Source of the DNA: Chromohalobacter sarecensis
GTDB taxonomy: Bacteria; Pseudomonadota; Gammaproteobacteria; Pseudomonadales; Halomonadaceae
Direction: 5' to 3'
Length of the DNA: 64,000 nt
Assembly (NCBI RefSeq): GCF_023061135.1
Contig: NZ_JAKGAN010000001.1
Span: forward strand, 1-64,000
The translations under genes and the position numbers were made by a program. Below the pieces are notes generated by a model. It was not told where the DNA came from, searched no databases, and saw only the letters and a program-made list of their open reading frames with translations. Shown here one piece after another: positions 1 through 9,307 of this stretch (position 1 is its first letter; every line of letters begins with the position of its first letter).

Positions 1-175
1 AACGCTTTAATATCGGCCATCAAAGCGAAAACTTTAACCTTTTGAATGCCGGGATTCGCGGTGGTTTTCGTTGCTATTCTCCCTCCCTAATATGCTAGAG
101 GTCTGCTAGGGTATGACACAGACATCAGCAGACGTAAGCTTGCGATGAAACGTATCTAAAAGGGGAAGAAGCGGT
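1..175. other. intergenic region upstream of fliD
   Basis: This leading stretch is AT-richer than the genes that follow and contains no convincing ORF. An AGGGGAAG-type ribosome binding site sits just before the fliD start. A flagellin gene often precedes fliD, so this may be the flagellin-fliD intergenic space, but the upstream gene lies outside the window. I could not assign a sigma-28 or sigma-54 promoter with confidence. Confidence 0.5.
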
Positions 176-1504
176 ATGGCTTCCATCTCGTCATTAGGCG
201 TTGGCTCCGGCCTTGATCTCAACGGGCTGCTTGATCAACTTCAAGAGGCCGAGCAAGAAAAACTCGTGCCGATCCAGCAGCAGCAGGCCGAGCAAGACAC
301 GAAGATATCGGCTTATGGCCAGCTGCAGGGTGCCTTGTCGAAAGTGCAATCAGCTGCAAGCGATCTCAATGACCCCGAGCTCTTCAATAGTGTGACCAGC
401 AACGTCGAAGGGGATAGCGCGGAAGCGGCTGCTACGCCCGATGCGCCGCCAGGGCGTTACAACGTTGATGTAGAGCGCATGGCCACCGCATCCAGCATCG
501 CGACCCAAGGCGTTGACGAAGAAGCCGTTCTTAACGAAGGCGCTGACGCCACTATTGATATTTCCTTGGGTGACGGCTCCTCGCAGAGCGTTGCGGTGGA
601 GGCGGGAAGTACGCTGGGTGACGTTCGGGATGCCATCAACGCGAGCGATGCCGGGACGAGCGCGTCTGTCGTGTTCGATGGTGATCAAAGCCGCCTGGCG
701 CTTTCGTCTGAATCGACGGGTGAAGACGCTCGTATCGACAACGTCGAGTTTACAGGTCTCGATGGCTTGGCACTGGATGACGCCACCAAAATTGAGGGCC
801 AGGATGCCAAGTTGAACGTCAATGGCATTGAGATTAACAGTGCCAGCAATCAGGTTGAAGATGCGATCCAGGGTACGACGCTGAGCCTGACAGACACGGG
901 CGAGTCCACGGTGACGGTGGCGCGCGACGAAGAGTCGATCCGTGGCGCCATTACGGGGTTCGTCGACAGTTACAATGATATGAAGTCGACTACCGCCGAC
1001 CTCACCAGCTTCAGCTCCGAGGATGGCGAGACGCAAGCCGGCGACTTGCTGGGTGACAGCACGACGCGCATGGCGGAGTCTCGCTTACGCAGTACGATGA
1101 CCGAAAGCGTCGATGGAGATGGTCTGCAGACGCTGGAAGATGCTGGTATTTCGATGAATGTCGATGGTGAGCTGGAAATCGACGAGGAACAACTTGATGA
1201 ATCTTTAGCGACCCAGCCCGGTGCGGTTCAAACGCTATTCGCGGGGACTGACGAATCGACGGGTATCGCGGGAAGAGTCGAGGAAGAGCTGGATACCATG
1301 CTAGGTGAGAACGGCATGGTGGAAGGCGCTGTAACTGGCGCCGAGAACCAGATGGACCGTCTCGACGAGCGTTATGCTTCGATGGAAGACAGCATCGCGG
1401 GCACGGTAGACCGCTATCGTACCCAGTTCCAGGAACTCGACAGCATGGTCTCCGAGATGAATCAGACCAGCGACTACCTTACTCAGCAATTGTCGGCGAT
1501 GTAA
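176..1504 (+). CDS. fliD: flagellar hook-associated protein 2 (filament cap) FliD
   Basis: This 442-residue protein is the FliD cap, which sits at the filament tip and helps exported flagellin subunits fold into place. The N-terminus carries the family signature ISSLGVGSGLDLNGLLDQL, followed by the FliD N-terminal coiled coil. The variable central domain is very acidic, as in secreted proteins of halophiles. The C-terminus (about residues 255-440) is the FliD C domain, ending in a coiled coil rich in Q, D and M. Length is normal for the family. The ATG at 176 has a good purine-rich ribosome binding site. A terminator follows directly, so fliD appears to end its transcript here. Confidence 0.95.
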   Translation: MASISSLGVGSGLDLNGLLDQLQEAEQEKLVPIQQQQAEQDTKISAYGQLQGALSKVQSAASDLNDPELFNSVTSNVEGDSAEAAATPDAPPGRYNVDVERMATASSIATQGVDEEAVLNEGADATIDISLGDGSSQSVAVEAGSTLGDVRDAINASDAGTSASVVFDGDQSRLALSSESTGEDARIDNVEFTGLDGLALDDATKIEGQDAKLNVNGIEINSASNQVEDAIQGTTLSLTDTGESTVTVARDEESIRGAITGFVDSYNDMKSTTADLTSFSSEDGETQAGDLLGDSTTRMAESRLRSTMTESVDGDGLQTLEDAGISMNVDGELEIDEEQLDESLATQPGAVQTLFAGTDESTGIAGRVEEELDTMLGENGMVEGAVTGAENQMDRLDERYASMEDSIAGTVDRYRTQFQELDSMVSEMNQTSDYLTQQLSAM

Positions 1505-1534
1505 TCATCCGCGGCTGTAACGCCGGTCATGATC

Positions 1535-1560
1535 GACGCCCGCCTCGTGCGGGCGTCTTT
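1535..1560 (+). terminator. rho-independent terminator after fliD
   Basis: GACGCCCGC and GCGGGCGTC form a perfect 9-bp stem with a 5-nt loop, followed by TTTCTGT. It lies between the convergent fliD and hisC and may act on both. Confidence 0.85.
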
Positions 1561-1577
1561 CTGTGTGGCCCGCCTCG

Positions 1578-2633
1578 CTAGCGACACACGGCCTCGAGTG
1601 CTTCCACTAAACTCGTCATTTCGTCATCCGTACCGATGCTGATGCGCAAGAAGTCGCTCAATGCTTCCTTGTTGAAATGACGCACTAGGATGCCCCGTTC
1701 ACGCAAGGCGTCGAATAACATGCTTGCCTGGTAAGCGTCGTGCCGTACGAACAGGAAATTGGTCTGCGAAGGCAATACTTCGAAGCCAAGCGTTTCGAGT
1801 TGGTGCTTTGCCCACTCGCGCGTTGCGATGACGCGTTCGCGGCAGGCATCGAAGTAGGCACGATCCCGCAGTGCGGCGATGCCCGCCTCGATGGTGATGC
1901 TGTCGACAGGGAAGGAATTGAAGGAGTCCTTGACGCGCTCCAGTCCCTCGATCAGTTCTCGCGAGCCGATCGCAAAGCCCAGGCGCAACCCGGCCAGGCT
2001 GCGTGATTTGGAGAACGTTCCCGTCACCAGCAGGTTGGGAAAGCGCGCGACCAGAGGGATCGTGCTTTCCCCGCCGAAGTCCACATAGGCTTCATCGACC
2101 AGTACCACGCTCTCGGTATTACGCTCGAGCAAGGCAGCGATCGCCTTGCGCGGATGCCCGTGCCCGGTCGGTGCGTTGGGGTTGGCGAAGACGATGCCGC
2201 CATTGTCGGTATCGAAGGCCGTCAGGGGCACGCGCCATTGGTCATCCAGTGCCACGCTTCGGTAGGCCACATCGTAGAGCTTGCAGTAGACCGGATAGAA
2301 GCTATAGGAAATCGCCGGCATCAGCAGCGGCTTCGGTTGCCGGAAGAACGCCTGAAAGGCCAGTGCCAAGACCTCGTCGGAGCCGTTGCCGACGAATACC
2401 TGCTCGGTCGCGACGCCGTATTCCTGTGCCAGTGCCTCGCGAAGCGCAGTGGCATTAGGGTCTGGGTAGAGGCGCAGATGATCGGCCGGGAAATCGCGTA
2501 GCGCCTGCTCGACGCCGGGCGCGGGCGGATAGGGATTCTCGTTGGTATTGAGTTTGATAAGACGCTCGCGCGGTTGCTCTCCCGGTACATAAGGAGTTAG
2601 CTCACGCACGGCGGGACTCCAGAACTTGCTCAT
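1578..2633 (-). CDS. hisC: histidinol-phosphate aminotransferase HisC
   Basis: This PLP enzyme transaminates imidazole acetol phosphate to histidinol phosphate in histidine synthesis. It is a fold-type I aminotransferase of about 351 residues. Visible features are the N-terminal KLNTNENPYPP motif, the GNGSDEVL phosphate-binding segment, FANPNAPTGH, DEAYVDFGG, and the PLP lysine in TFSKSRSLAGLRLG. I chose the start at MSKFW (2633) over the ATG four codons upstream because it matches the usual family N-terminus. It stands alone, about 7 kb from the hisBHAF cluster. A more remote role in phenylalanine or tyrosine synthesis is possible for HisC paralogues. Confidence 0.93.
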   Translation of the reverse strand: MSKFWSPAVRELTPYVPGEQPRERLIKLNTNENPYPPAPGVEQALRDFPADHLRLYPDPNATALREALAQEYGVATEQVFVGNGSDEVLALAFQAFFRQPKPLLMPAISYSFYPVYCKLYDVAYRSVALDDQWRVPLTAFDTDNGGIVFANPNAPTGHGHPRKAIAALLERNTESVVLVDEAYVDFGGESTIPLVARFPNLLVTGTFSKSRSLAGLRLGFAIGSRELIEGLERVKDSFNSFPVDSITIEAGIAALRDRAYFDACRERVIATREWAKHQLETLGFEVLPSQTNFLFVRHDAYQASMLFDALRERGILVRHFNKEALSDFLRISIGTDDEMTSLVEALEAVCR

Positions 2634-2828
2634 GAAAGCTCGCACAGGCAGTGATGAGGTAGACGTCCATGGTGACGCGACGCCTCGTGACGCGCAAGAT
2701 GCACCGTGTTTTACAGATCTGTTATTAGCCGATGTGGAACGTTTCGAGGGACCGGCCCTTGATTAGTGCTCTAACGACCTCATCTCTTGCACATCGTGAT
2801 GATTACCAAGAGTTCTACAGGAGGCGAC

Positions 2829-3926
2829 ATGGCCTACGATTCGCTGCTTTCACCGCTCACCATGGGCAAGCTGACGCTCCCCAACCGCGTGTTGATGGCG
2901 CCGCTGACCCGTGCACGCACGCCAGACATGGTGCCCAAGGCGCTGCAGCAAACCTATTATGCGCAGCGCGCCGATGCCGGCTTGATCATCAGCGAGGCGA
3001 CGAACATCTCTCCCACTGCGCGGGGCTATGTCTATACGCCGGGCATCTATACCGACGAGCAGGAAGCCGGTTGGCGGGGTGTCGTGGATAGCGTGCATCG
3101 TGCCGGCGGGCGGATCGCCTTGCAGCTGTGGCACGTGGGCCGGATCTCGCATCACAAGGTCCAGCCGGGTGGCCAACCGCCGGTGGCGCCGAGCGCGCTA
3201 CGCGCAGAAGGCGCCAACTGTTTCCTCGAGTTCGATGACGGCAGCTCGGGCCAGTACCCGACCAGTACGCCACGGGCCCTGGAAACCGACGAGATTCCCG
3301 CGCTGATCGACGACTATCGCCAGGCCGCCAAACGCGCCAAGCGTGCCGGATTCGACATGGTCGAAGTGCATGCCGCCAATGCGTACCTGCTGCAGCAGTT
3401 CATGGCAACGGGCTCGAATAAGCGTACTGACCGCTATGGCGGCAACTTGGTCAACCGGGCACGCCTGGTTCTGGAAGTCGTCGATGCCGTCAGCGAGGTC
3501 GTGGGGGCCGATCGAGTCGGGATTCGTATCTCGCCGTTCATCGAGATCTTCGGCCTGAGCGACGACGAATCGGAGGCGATGGCCTTCTATCTGGCCGAGC
3601 AACTGACGCGTCGTGGTATTGCGTATCTGCATGTCAACGAGCCCGACTGGACCGGCGAGGGGCCCCAACTGACCGACACCTTCCGTCGTGAGTTGCGTCA
3701 GCGCTTCCCGGGAACGCTGATTTACTGCGGACACTACACCGCCGAGCGCACCGAGGCGTTGATTCGCGATGGCTTGGGCGACGGTGCGGCCTTCGGGCGT
3801 CCGTATATCGCCAACCCCGATCTGGTCGAACGCTTCCGTCGCGAGAGCACGCTCAATGAGCCTGACCCGGCAACGTTCTACGGTGGTGGCGCCGAGGGTT
3901 ATACGGACTATCCGACATTATCATGA
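2829..3926 (+). CDS. Old Yellow Enzyme family alkene reductase (NemA-like)
   Basis: This FMN-dependent NADPH enzyme of the Old Yellow Enzyme family, 365 residues long, reduces activated alkenes such as N-ethylmaleimide and can act on nitro-esters. Family signs are LLSPLTMGKLTLPNRVLMAPLTR at the N-terminus (split by substitutions from other members), QLWHVGRISH, the substrate-binding HxxN pair in VHAANAYLLQQF, and SNKRTDRYGG. FMN phosphate binding is by GLGDGAAFGRPYIANPD near the C-terminus. The ATG at 2829 has an AGGAGG site seven bases upstream, so the ATG at 2787 is rejected. The physiological substrate cannot be read from sequence. Confidence 0.92.
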   Translation: MAYDSLLSPLTMGKLTLPNRVLMAPLTRARTPDMVPKALQQTYYAQRADAGLIISEATNISPTARGYVYTPGIYTDEQEAGWRGVVDSVHRAGGRIALQLWHVGRISHHKVQPGGQPPVAPSALRAEGANCFLEFDDGSSGQYPTSTPRALETDEIPALIDDYRQAAKRAKRAGFDMVEVHAANAYLLQQFMATGSNKRTDRYGGNLVNRARLVLEVVDAVSEVVGADRVGIRISPFIEIFGLSDDESEAMAFYLAEQLTRRGIAYLHVNEPDWTGEGPQLTDTFRRELRQRFPGTLIYCGHYTAERTEALIRDGLGDGAAFGRPYIANPDLVERFRRESTLNEPDPATFYGGGAEGYTDYPTLS

Positions 3927-4028
3927 GGTCTAAGCCTGCAAAGGGTGTCCGATAGCGTCACATGACGCTATGCTGTGACCCACGGGGCCGCGGGAGCGGC
4001 CCAGGACCCATTGGTTAGGAGGACTATC

Positions 4029-4487
4029 ATGCAGATCAGGACGTTGCTCGCCGGTTCAGCCATGCTCGCCGTGCTCGCCGGTTGTGCCACGGGCACCTCG
4101 CAGCAAGGCCAGCCTGGTGCGTCGGAGCAAGCCGAACAGCCGACCGTTTATACCGGCACCTTGCCGTGCCGCAACTGCGACGGTATCGACCTTGAAGTGC
4201 AACTGATGGGTGACGAAGACGCGACGGCGGAAGAGCGCACCTTCGAGTTGCAAGCCGAATATCGCAACCATCCGGAGAATCCGCCGGCCGAAGAATACGA
4301 CGGCCAGTGGGAAGTCATCGATGGCGCTGCGGAAGATCCCGAGGCGACCGTCTACGAGCTGACGCCCGAGGGCGAAGGGCAGATCTATTACTTCCAGAAG
4401 CTCGACGCCAATACGCTGGAACTGATCGACCCGCAACTGCGTCGCTTCGAGAACGGTGAGACGCTGCGTCTGCAACGCCAGCAGTAA
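4029..4487 (+). CDS. NlpE-like outer-membrane lipoprotein
   Basis: The 152-residue precursor has a lipoprotein signal with lipobox LAGC (Cys about residue 19), so the mature protein should be lipid-anchored. The TGTLPCRNCDGID segment holds the CXXC motif typical of the NlpE N-terminal domain, and the YTGTLPCxxCxGI pattern is diagnostic of that fold. In E. coli NlpE senses surface contact and copper stress and signals to Cpx. This protein has only the N-terminal domain, so it is shorter than E. coli NlpE. Start at 4029 is supported by an AGGAGG site. A terminator follows the gene. Confidence 0.82.
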   Translation: MQIRTLLAGSAMLAVLAGCATGTSQQGQPGASEQAEQPTVYTGTLPCRNCDGIDLEVQLMGDEDATAEERTFELQAEYRNHPENPPAEEYDGQWEVIDGAAEDPEATVYELTPEGEGQIYYFQKLDANTLELIDPQLRRFENGETLRLQRQQ

Positions 4488-4506
4488 TCGCGTTCTCGTA
4501 TCACCG

Positions 4507-4533
4507 AAAAGGCGGCCCACGGGCCGCCTTTTG
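4507..4533 (+). terminator. rho-independent terminator
   Basis: AAAAGGCGGCCC / GGGCCGCCTTTT forms a strong stem with a very short loop and a T tract, 20 bases after the NlpE-like gene. Confidence 0.85.
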
Positions 4534-4620
4534 CATGTCCGGTCTTCCCGTGGCGCATACCTGGACGAGGCGATGCCGGGCGTGATGATAGAATGCCGGT
4601 GATCAGCAAGGAGCGACGAC

Positions 4621-5997
4621 ATGGCCAAGGCGAAGAGTGCCTTCGTGTGCACCGAATGCGGTGCCGAATACAATAAGTGGCAAGGGCAGTGTTCGAGCTG
4701 CCGTGAGTGGAATACGCTCAGCGAAGTGCGCCTGGGCAGCGCTCGATCTCACGCGCAATCACCGTCGACGACGGGGCGTAGCGGCTATGCGGGATTAGTC
4801 TCGCGCGACGTGGTCGATCTGGGCGAGGTCGATCTCACCGAAGTACCGCGTTTCTCGTCTTCCTTCGGCGAGTTCGACCGCGTGCTGGGCGGTGGCCTCG
4901 TGCCGGGCTCGGCGGTGCTGTTGGGGGGCAACCCCGGCGCCGGCAAGTCGACGTTGCTGCTGCAGACCGCCTGCAAGCTGGCCCAGTCGCACAAGGTAGT
5001 GTATGTCACCGGCGAGGAATCGCTCTCCCAGGTAGCGATGCGCGCGCATCGGCTTCAACTGCCGGTCAAGGGACTCAACATGCTTGCCGAGACCAGCATC
5101 GAAACGGTGCTTGCGGTCGCCGAGCGTGAAAAGCCCGCCGTGCTGATCATCGACTCGATCCAGACCATGCACCTGGAGGACATCAGCTCGGCGCCCGGTG
5201 GCGTGGCGCAGGTGCGCGAATCCTCGGCGGCGTTGACGCGTTTCGCCAAGCAGTCGAACACCGTGCTGATGCTGGTCGGGCACGTGACCAAGGACGGCAC
5301 GCTGGCCGGCCCCAAGGTGCTGGAGCACATGATCGATGCCTCGTTGCTGCTCGAGGGCGGGGCGGACTCGCGATTCCGCACCCTGCGCGGGCAGAAGAAC
5401 CGCTTCGGCGCGGTCAACGAGCTGGGCGTGTTCGCGATGCTCGAGCACGGCCTCAAGGAGGTCAAGAACCCCAGCGCCATCTTCCTCTCCCGCGCCGAGG
5501 AACAAGCGCCCGGCAGCCTGGTGATGGTGGTCTGGGAAGGCACACGGCCGATTCTCGTCGAGGTACAGGCATTGCTCGACGACTCGGCCCTGGGCAATCC
5601 GCGGCGCATCGCCGTGGGGCTCGATCAGAACCGTCTGGCGATGCTGTTGGCCGTGTTGCACAAGCACGGCGGCTTGTTTACCGGCGATCAGGACGTCTTC
5701 CTCAACGTGGTCGGTGGCGTCAAAGTGCTCGAGACCAGTGCTGACCTGGCCGTGTTGCTGGCTGTCGTCTCCAGCCTGCAGAACCGTAATTTACCGCGTG
5801 AACTGGTGGCTTTCGGCGAAGTGGGGCTGTCGGGCGAGATTCGCCCCGTGCCCAGCGGCCAAGAGCGCATCGTCGAAGCCGCCAAGCACGGTTTCACGCG
5901 TGCCATCGTGCCGCGGGCTAACGCTCCCCGGCAGGCGCCCGAGGGCATGGAGGTGATCGCCGTCGATAAACTCGGCGATGCCTTGGAAGCCCTGTAA
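4621..5997 (+). CDS. radA: DNA repair protein RadA (Sms)
   Basis: RadA is a RecA-like ATPase that promotes branch migration during recombinational repair. The 458-residue protein has an N-terminal zinc finger (CTECG...CSSC, residues 10-31), a Walker A GGNPGAGKST near residue 105, the RadA-specific KNRFG motif, and a C-terminal Lon-protease-like domain with GLSGEIRPV. Length is normal. The gene stands between two short intergenic spaces, with selD downstream in the same direction. Confidence 0.96.
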   Translation: MAKAKSAFVCTECGAEYNKWQGQCSSCREWNTLSEVRLGSARSHAQSPSTTGRSGYAGLVSRDVVDLGEVDLTEVPRFSSSFGEFDRVLGGGLVPGSAVLLGGNPGAGKSTLLLQTACKLAQSHKVVYVTGEESLSQVAMRAHRLQLPVKGLNMLAETSIETVLAVAEREKPAVLIIDSIQTMHLEDISSAPGGVAQVRESSAALTRFAKQSNTVLMLVGHVTKDGTLAGPKVLEHMIDASLLLEGGADSRFRTLRGQKNRFGAVNELGVFAMLEHGLKEVKNPSAIFLSRAEEQAPGSLVMVVWEGTRPILVEVQALLDDSALGNPRRIAVGLDQNRLAMLLAVLHKHGGLFTGDQDVFLNVVGGVKVLETSADLAVLLAVVSSLQNRNLPRELVAFGEVGLSGEIRPVPSGQERIVEAAKHGFTRAIVPRANAPRQAPEGMEVIAVDKLGDALEAL

Positions 5998-6051
5998 ACG
6001 CTGGCGCGCCGCTCATGTAGAATGGAGCAAACGATTGCCAAGGAGTGCCCC

Positions 6052-7089
6052 ATGAGTGCCATTCGCCTGACGCAATACAGCCACGGCGCCGGTTGTGGCT
6101 GCAAGATCGCCCCCGACGTGCTGGATAGCATCCTGTCCAAGGCGGGTCCCGGTGCCACCGACAAGCGCTTGATCGTGGGTAACAAGGGCCGCGAAGACGC
6201 CGCGGTCTATGACCTCGGCGACGGCCGCGGTCTTATTTCGACGACCGATTTCTTCATGCCCATCGTCGACGACCCCTTCGACTTTGGGCGTATCGCCGCC
6301 ATCAACGCCATCAGCGATGTCTACGCCATGGGCGGCACGCCGATCATGGCACTGGGGATTCTCGGTTGGCCGATCGACAAGTTGGCCGCCGAAATCGCCG
6401 GCGACGTGGTGGGCGGTGCGCAGTCGATCTGCCGCGAGCTGGGCCTGGCCTTGGCCGGCGGGCACTCCATCGATTCCCCTGAGCCGATCTTCGGCCTGTC
6501 AGTGAATGGCCTGGTGGATCTCGAGCATCTCAAGCTCAACAGCAACGCCAAGGCAGGCGACTTGCTGTATCTCACCAAGCCATTGGGGGTGGGGCTTCTG
6601 ACCACAGCCGAAAAGCATGGCTGGTTGGAATCCGGTCACCAGGGGCTGGCGCGCCGAACGATGCTGAAGTCCAACCGGATCGGGATCGAGATGGCCAAGG
6701 TCCAGGGCGTGCATGCGATGACCGATGTCACCGGTTTTGGCTTGGCGGGCCACCTCAGCGAGGTCTGCCAGGCGAGCGGTCTCAAGGCACGGATCGACTT
6801 TGCCAAGCTGCCCCGGCTCGCCGAGGCTGAAGCGTACCGGCGGCGCGGGGCGGTGCCTGGCGGCACGCAGCGCAACCGTCAGGCGCTGGGCGAGGCCTTG
6901 CCCGATATGGATGCGGCGCACTGGCAGTGGTTGTGCGACCCGCAGACCTCGGGTGGCCTGCTGCTGAGCGTCGATCCCGCCTGGGCGGATGACGTCGAGC
7001 GCATCGGCCGTCAATACGGCATCAAGCTGGAAGCCTTCGGCGAGATGCGTCCCGCGAGTGGCGCGAGTGTGATCGAGGTGCGTGGGTGA
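6052..7089 (+). CDS. selD: selenide, water dikinase SelD
   Basis: SelD makes selenophosphate from selenide and ATP, the selenium donor for selenocysteine and 2-selenouridine. The 345-residue protein starts RLTQYSHGAGCGCK; Cys15 and Lys18 correspond to the catalytic Cys17 and Lys20 of E. coli. The catalytic position is Cys, not selenocysteine. The start at 6052 follows an AAGGAG site; the longer reading frame from 6022 is unlikely. Its stop overlaps the GTG start of mnmH, so the two selenium genes are translationally coupled. Confidence 0.96.
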   Translation: MSAIRLTQYSHGAGCGCKIAPDVLDSILSKAGPGATDKRLIVGNKGREDAAVYDLGDGRGLISTTDFFMPIVDDPFDFGRIAAINAISDVYAMGGTPIMALGILGWPIDKLAAEIAGDVVGGAQSICRELGLALAGGHSIDSPEPIFGLSVNGLVDLEHLKLNSNAKAGDLLYLTKPLGVGLLTTAEKHGWLESGHQGLARRTMLKSNRIGIEMAKVQGVHAMTDVTGFGLAGHLSEVCQASGLKARIDFAKLPRLAEAEAYRRRGAVPGGTQRNRQALGEALPDMDAAHWQWLCDPQTSGGLLLSVDPAWADDVERIGRQYGIKLEAFGEMRPASGASVIEVRG

Positions 7090-8171
7090 GCCTACCGCAG
7101 ATCGCGCCAGGGTTGGCGCTGCTCGAGCGCCCGCTGATCGATGTGCGTGCCCCGGTGGAATTCGAACAGGGCGCCTTGCCGGGTGCCGTCAACCTGCCGT
7201 TGATGGACGATGCCGAACGCCAGGCGGTGGGAATTCGCTATAAGGAGGCCGGTCAGGCCGCCGCCATCGAGCTGGGCACGCAGTTGGTGGGCGGTGCCCT
7301 TAAGCGGCGTCGTGTGGCGGCATGGCAGGCGTTTGCCGAGCGTCATCCTCAAGCGCTGATCTATTGTTTTCGGGGCGGACTGCGTTCGCAAATCGCGCAG
7401 CAGTGGCTAGAGGAGGCGGGCATCACCCTGCCGCGTATCCAGGGCGGCTGGAAGGCCATGCGCCAGTGCCTGAATGCCGAGATCACCACGGCGGCAACGC
7501 GGCCGACGCTGGTCGTGGCCGGCCTCACCGGCAGCGCCAAGACCGAGTTGATTCAACGTCTCGACACGGGCGTCGACCTCGAAGGCCATGCTCGACACAA
7601 GGGCTCCGCGTTCGGGCGGCACCCTTTGCAGGGGCCGTCGCAGATCGATTTCGAGCATGCGCTGGGCGTGGCGCTATCGCGTATGCCGCACGGCTGCGTG
7701 GTAGAGGATGAGTCACGCATGATCGGGCGGCTGGATATTCCCCTGTCCTTCTGGCGGACCATGGAAGCGGCGCCGCGTATTCGCGTGGAGATGCCGCTGG
7801 ACTGGCGCCTCGAACAGATCCGCAAGGACTATATCGAGACCCTTTGGCAGACCTACCGTGGCCACTATGGCGAGTGGCTGGGCTGGGCGTTGATGCGCAA
7901 GCAGCTTTCCAGCGCGCTCAAGCGTGTGCGTAAGCGTCTGGGCAGTGCGCGTTTCCAACGTCTGCAACGCTTGCAGGCGCTGGCCTTCCGCGAACACCAG
8001 CGGGGCAATACCCAGGCGCACGAAGCTTGGCTCGCGCCGCTGATGCTCGAATACTACGATCCCATGTACCGCTATCAGCTTGAACAGTCTCCCCACGAGG
8101 CGCTGCATGTCGGCGACTGGGAGAGCTGTCTGGCCTTTGCCCAGGACTGGTCAGCGTCGCTTGTACGCTAG
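7086..8171 (+). CDS. mnmH: tRNA 2-selenouridine synthase MnmH (SelU/YbbB)
   Basis: MnmH replaces sulfur by selenium at the wobble 2-thiouridine of tRNAs for Lys, Glu and Gln, through a geranylated intermediate. The N-terminal rhodanese domain carries the active Cys94 in LIYCFRGGLRSQ. The second half is a P-loop domain with GLTGSAKTELIQ; the usual Gly before the Lys-Thr of Walker A is Ala here. It begins with GTG at 7086, overlapping the selD stop in a GTGA junction. Length of 361 is normal. Pairing with selD implies that selenium is used in tRNA modification here, whether or not selenoproteins are made. Confidence 0.93.
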   Translation: MSLPQIAPGLALLERPLIDVRAPVEFEQGALPGAVNLPLMDDAERQAVGIRYKEAGQAAAIELGTQLVGGALKRRRVAAWQAFAERHPQALIYCFRGGLRSQIAQQWLEEAGITLPRIQGGWKAMRQCLNAEITTAATRPTLVVAGLTGSAKTELIQRLDTGVDLEGHARHKGSAFGRHPLQGPSQIDFEHALGVALSRMPHGCVVEDESRMIGRLDIPLSFWRTMEAAPRIRVEMPLDWRLEQIRKDYIETLWQTYRGHYGEWLGWALMRKQLSSALKRVRKRLGSARFQRLQRLQALAFREHQRGNTQAHEAWLAPLMLEYYDPMYRYQLEQSPHEALHVGDWESCLAFAQDWSASLVR

Positions 8172-8193
8172 GTGCACCCGGCTCGCTTTTAGC

Positions 8194-8901
8194 CTAAGGC
8201 CGGCGCGCGTGCCGCAGCCAGTCGAGCATGACGCGGTCGAGCAAGGGGGCCAGACGATCGAAACGCCGCGGTTCCTCCATGACCGTCTCGCGGGATTGCA
8301 GATAAGCGCCGTCGGTAGCCGCGAGCCGCTCATCGAATGCCGCCAGGTGATCGTAAAGGGCGCTGACCGAGGCGGTGGTGGCCTCCAGATGACATTGCAG
8401 TGCCACCACTCGGCCGCTGTCCCAGGCGAAGCCTTGCAACGGGCTGGCGGGGCTGCCGCCCAGAGGCAAGGCCTCATCCGGCAAGCCGAAGACATCGTGA
8501 TGCCAAGTGAATGCCTCGAAGCGCTCGGGGAGGTCGAAGGGACTCTCGTCGGCCAGGGTGATAGGCTGCCAGCCGCGCTCGGCATAGGTGCCCCGAGAGA
8601 CGATGGCGCCCAGCGCCTCGGCGATCAACTGCGCACCGACACCGACGCCGAGCAGCGGCTTGCCGCTCTTGAGCATGCGCGCGATCAACTTGCGCTCGCG
8701 CTTGAGCCACGTCGGCGGCGCGTCCTCGTGGAGCCCGAACGGCGCGTCGAGCACGATCAAGGCATCGAAGTTGTCGAAACGCGGCGGTGCCTCGTCCGCG
8801 TATAAGTGGCAGGTATTATGGCTGTGGCCCATGCCCGTCAGCCAATCGGCGAAGCGCGCCGGGCCGAGGTAATCTGCGTGCTGAAGAAAGTAGATATGCA
8901 T
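8194..8901 (-). CDS. class I glutamine amidotransferase-like protein without the catalytic cysteine
   Basis: This 235-residue protein has the class I GATase fold (GuaA-like C-terminal type, as in proteins often annotated as GMP synthase-like). The nucleophile elbow reads LLGVGVGAQLIAEALG, so Gly87 takes the place of the usual Cys in GxCxGxQ. The His and Glu of the triad appear intact in LQCHLEAT (His171, Glu173). The codon on the minus strand is GGT. Without Cys it is unlikely to hydrolyse glutamine. I set the start at MHIYFLQHADYLGP (8901); the longer frame to 9261 overlaps the divergent gene. It may be a binding or regulatory protein. Confidence 0.8.
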   Translation of the reverse strand: MHIYFLQHADYLGPARFADWLTGMGHSHNTCHLYADEAPPRFDNFDALIVLDAPFGLHEDAPPTWLKRERKLIARMLKSGKPLLGVGVGAQLIAEALGAIVSRGTYAERGWQPITLADESPFDLPERFEAFTWHHDVFGLPDEALPLGGSPASPLQGFAWDSGRVVALQCHLEATTASVSALYDHLAAFDERLAATDGAYLQSRETVMEEPRRFDRLAPLLDRVMLDWLRHARRP

Positions 8902-8982
8902 GATGCGCCCATGATGGTAAAGCCGTCCCCCCGCAGCAAGTGGGGTCGTCGAGGAGTAGTGGGTCGTCGGAGGAGAGCTAGC

Positions 8983-9279
8983 ATGCCGCGAGCTGAGGTA
9001 CTTGAACAGATTTATACCATCGTCGCTCAGATTCCTGAGGGGCGAGTGACCACGTATGGGCGTATCGCGAACATGACCGATGGCGCCACGGCGCGCATGG
9101 TGGGAAGTGCCATGCGCCATCTGCCCAGCGGCCACGGGCTGCCCTGGCATCGTGTCATCAATGCCAGCCGGCGCGTGACCGAGCACACCGGCGCCGTGCG
9201 CCAGCATGAAAAGCTGCGCGCCGAGGGCGTCGTGTTCGATGCCCGTGGCCGCGTGCTCCAAGATATACTCTGGCCCTGA
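8983..9279 (+). CDS. alkyltransferase-like protein (ATL, MGMT-fold)
   Basis: The 98-residue protein matches the DNA-binding half of O6-alkylguanine-DNA alkyltransferases: IPEGRVTTYGRIA, then LPWHRVI where true enzymes have PCHRV. Trp55 replaces the alkyl-accepting Cys, the hallmark of ATL proteins (E. coli YbaZ, yeast Atl1). These bind O6-alkylguanine and flag it for nucleotide excision repair. Start ATG at 8983 follows an AGGAGAG site; the longer frame would run into the divergent gene. It shares a promoter region with the GATase-like gene. Confidence 0.92.
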   Translation: MPRAEVLEQIYTIVAQIPEGRVTTYGRIANMTDGATARMVGSAMRHLPSGHGLPWHRVINASRRVTEHTGAVRQHEKLRAEGVVFDARGRVLQDILWP

Positions 9280-9307
9280 CCTTGACGCATCCTCCGAGGA
9301 GTAAGCT

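Noticed and set aside
8194..9261. 355-codon version of the GATase-like gene
   Set aside because: The first 120 codons are antisense to the alkyltransferase-like gene. The family N-terminus begins at MHIYFLQHADYLG.
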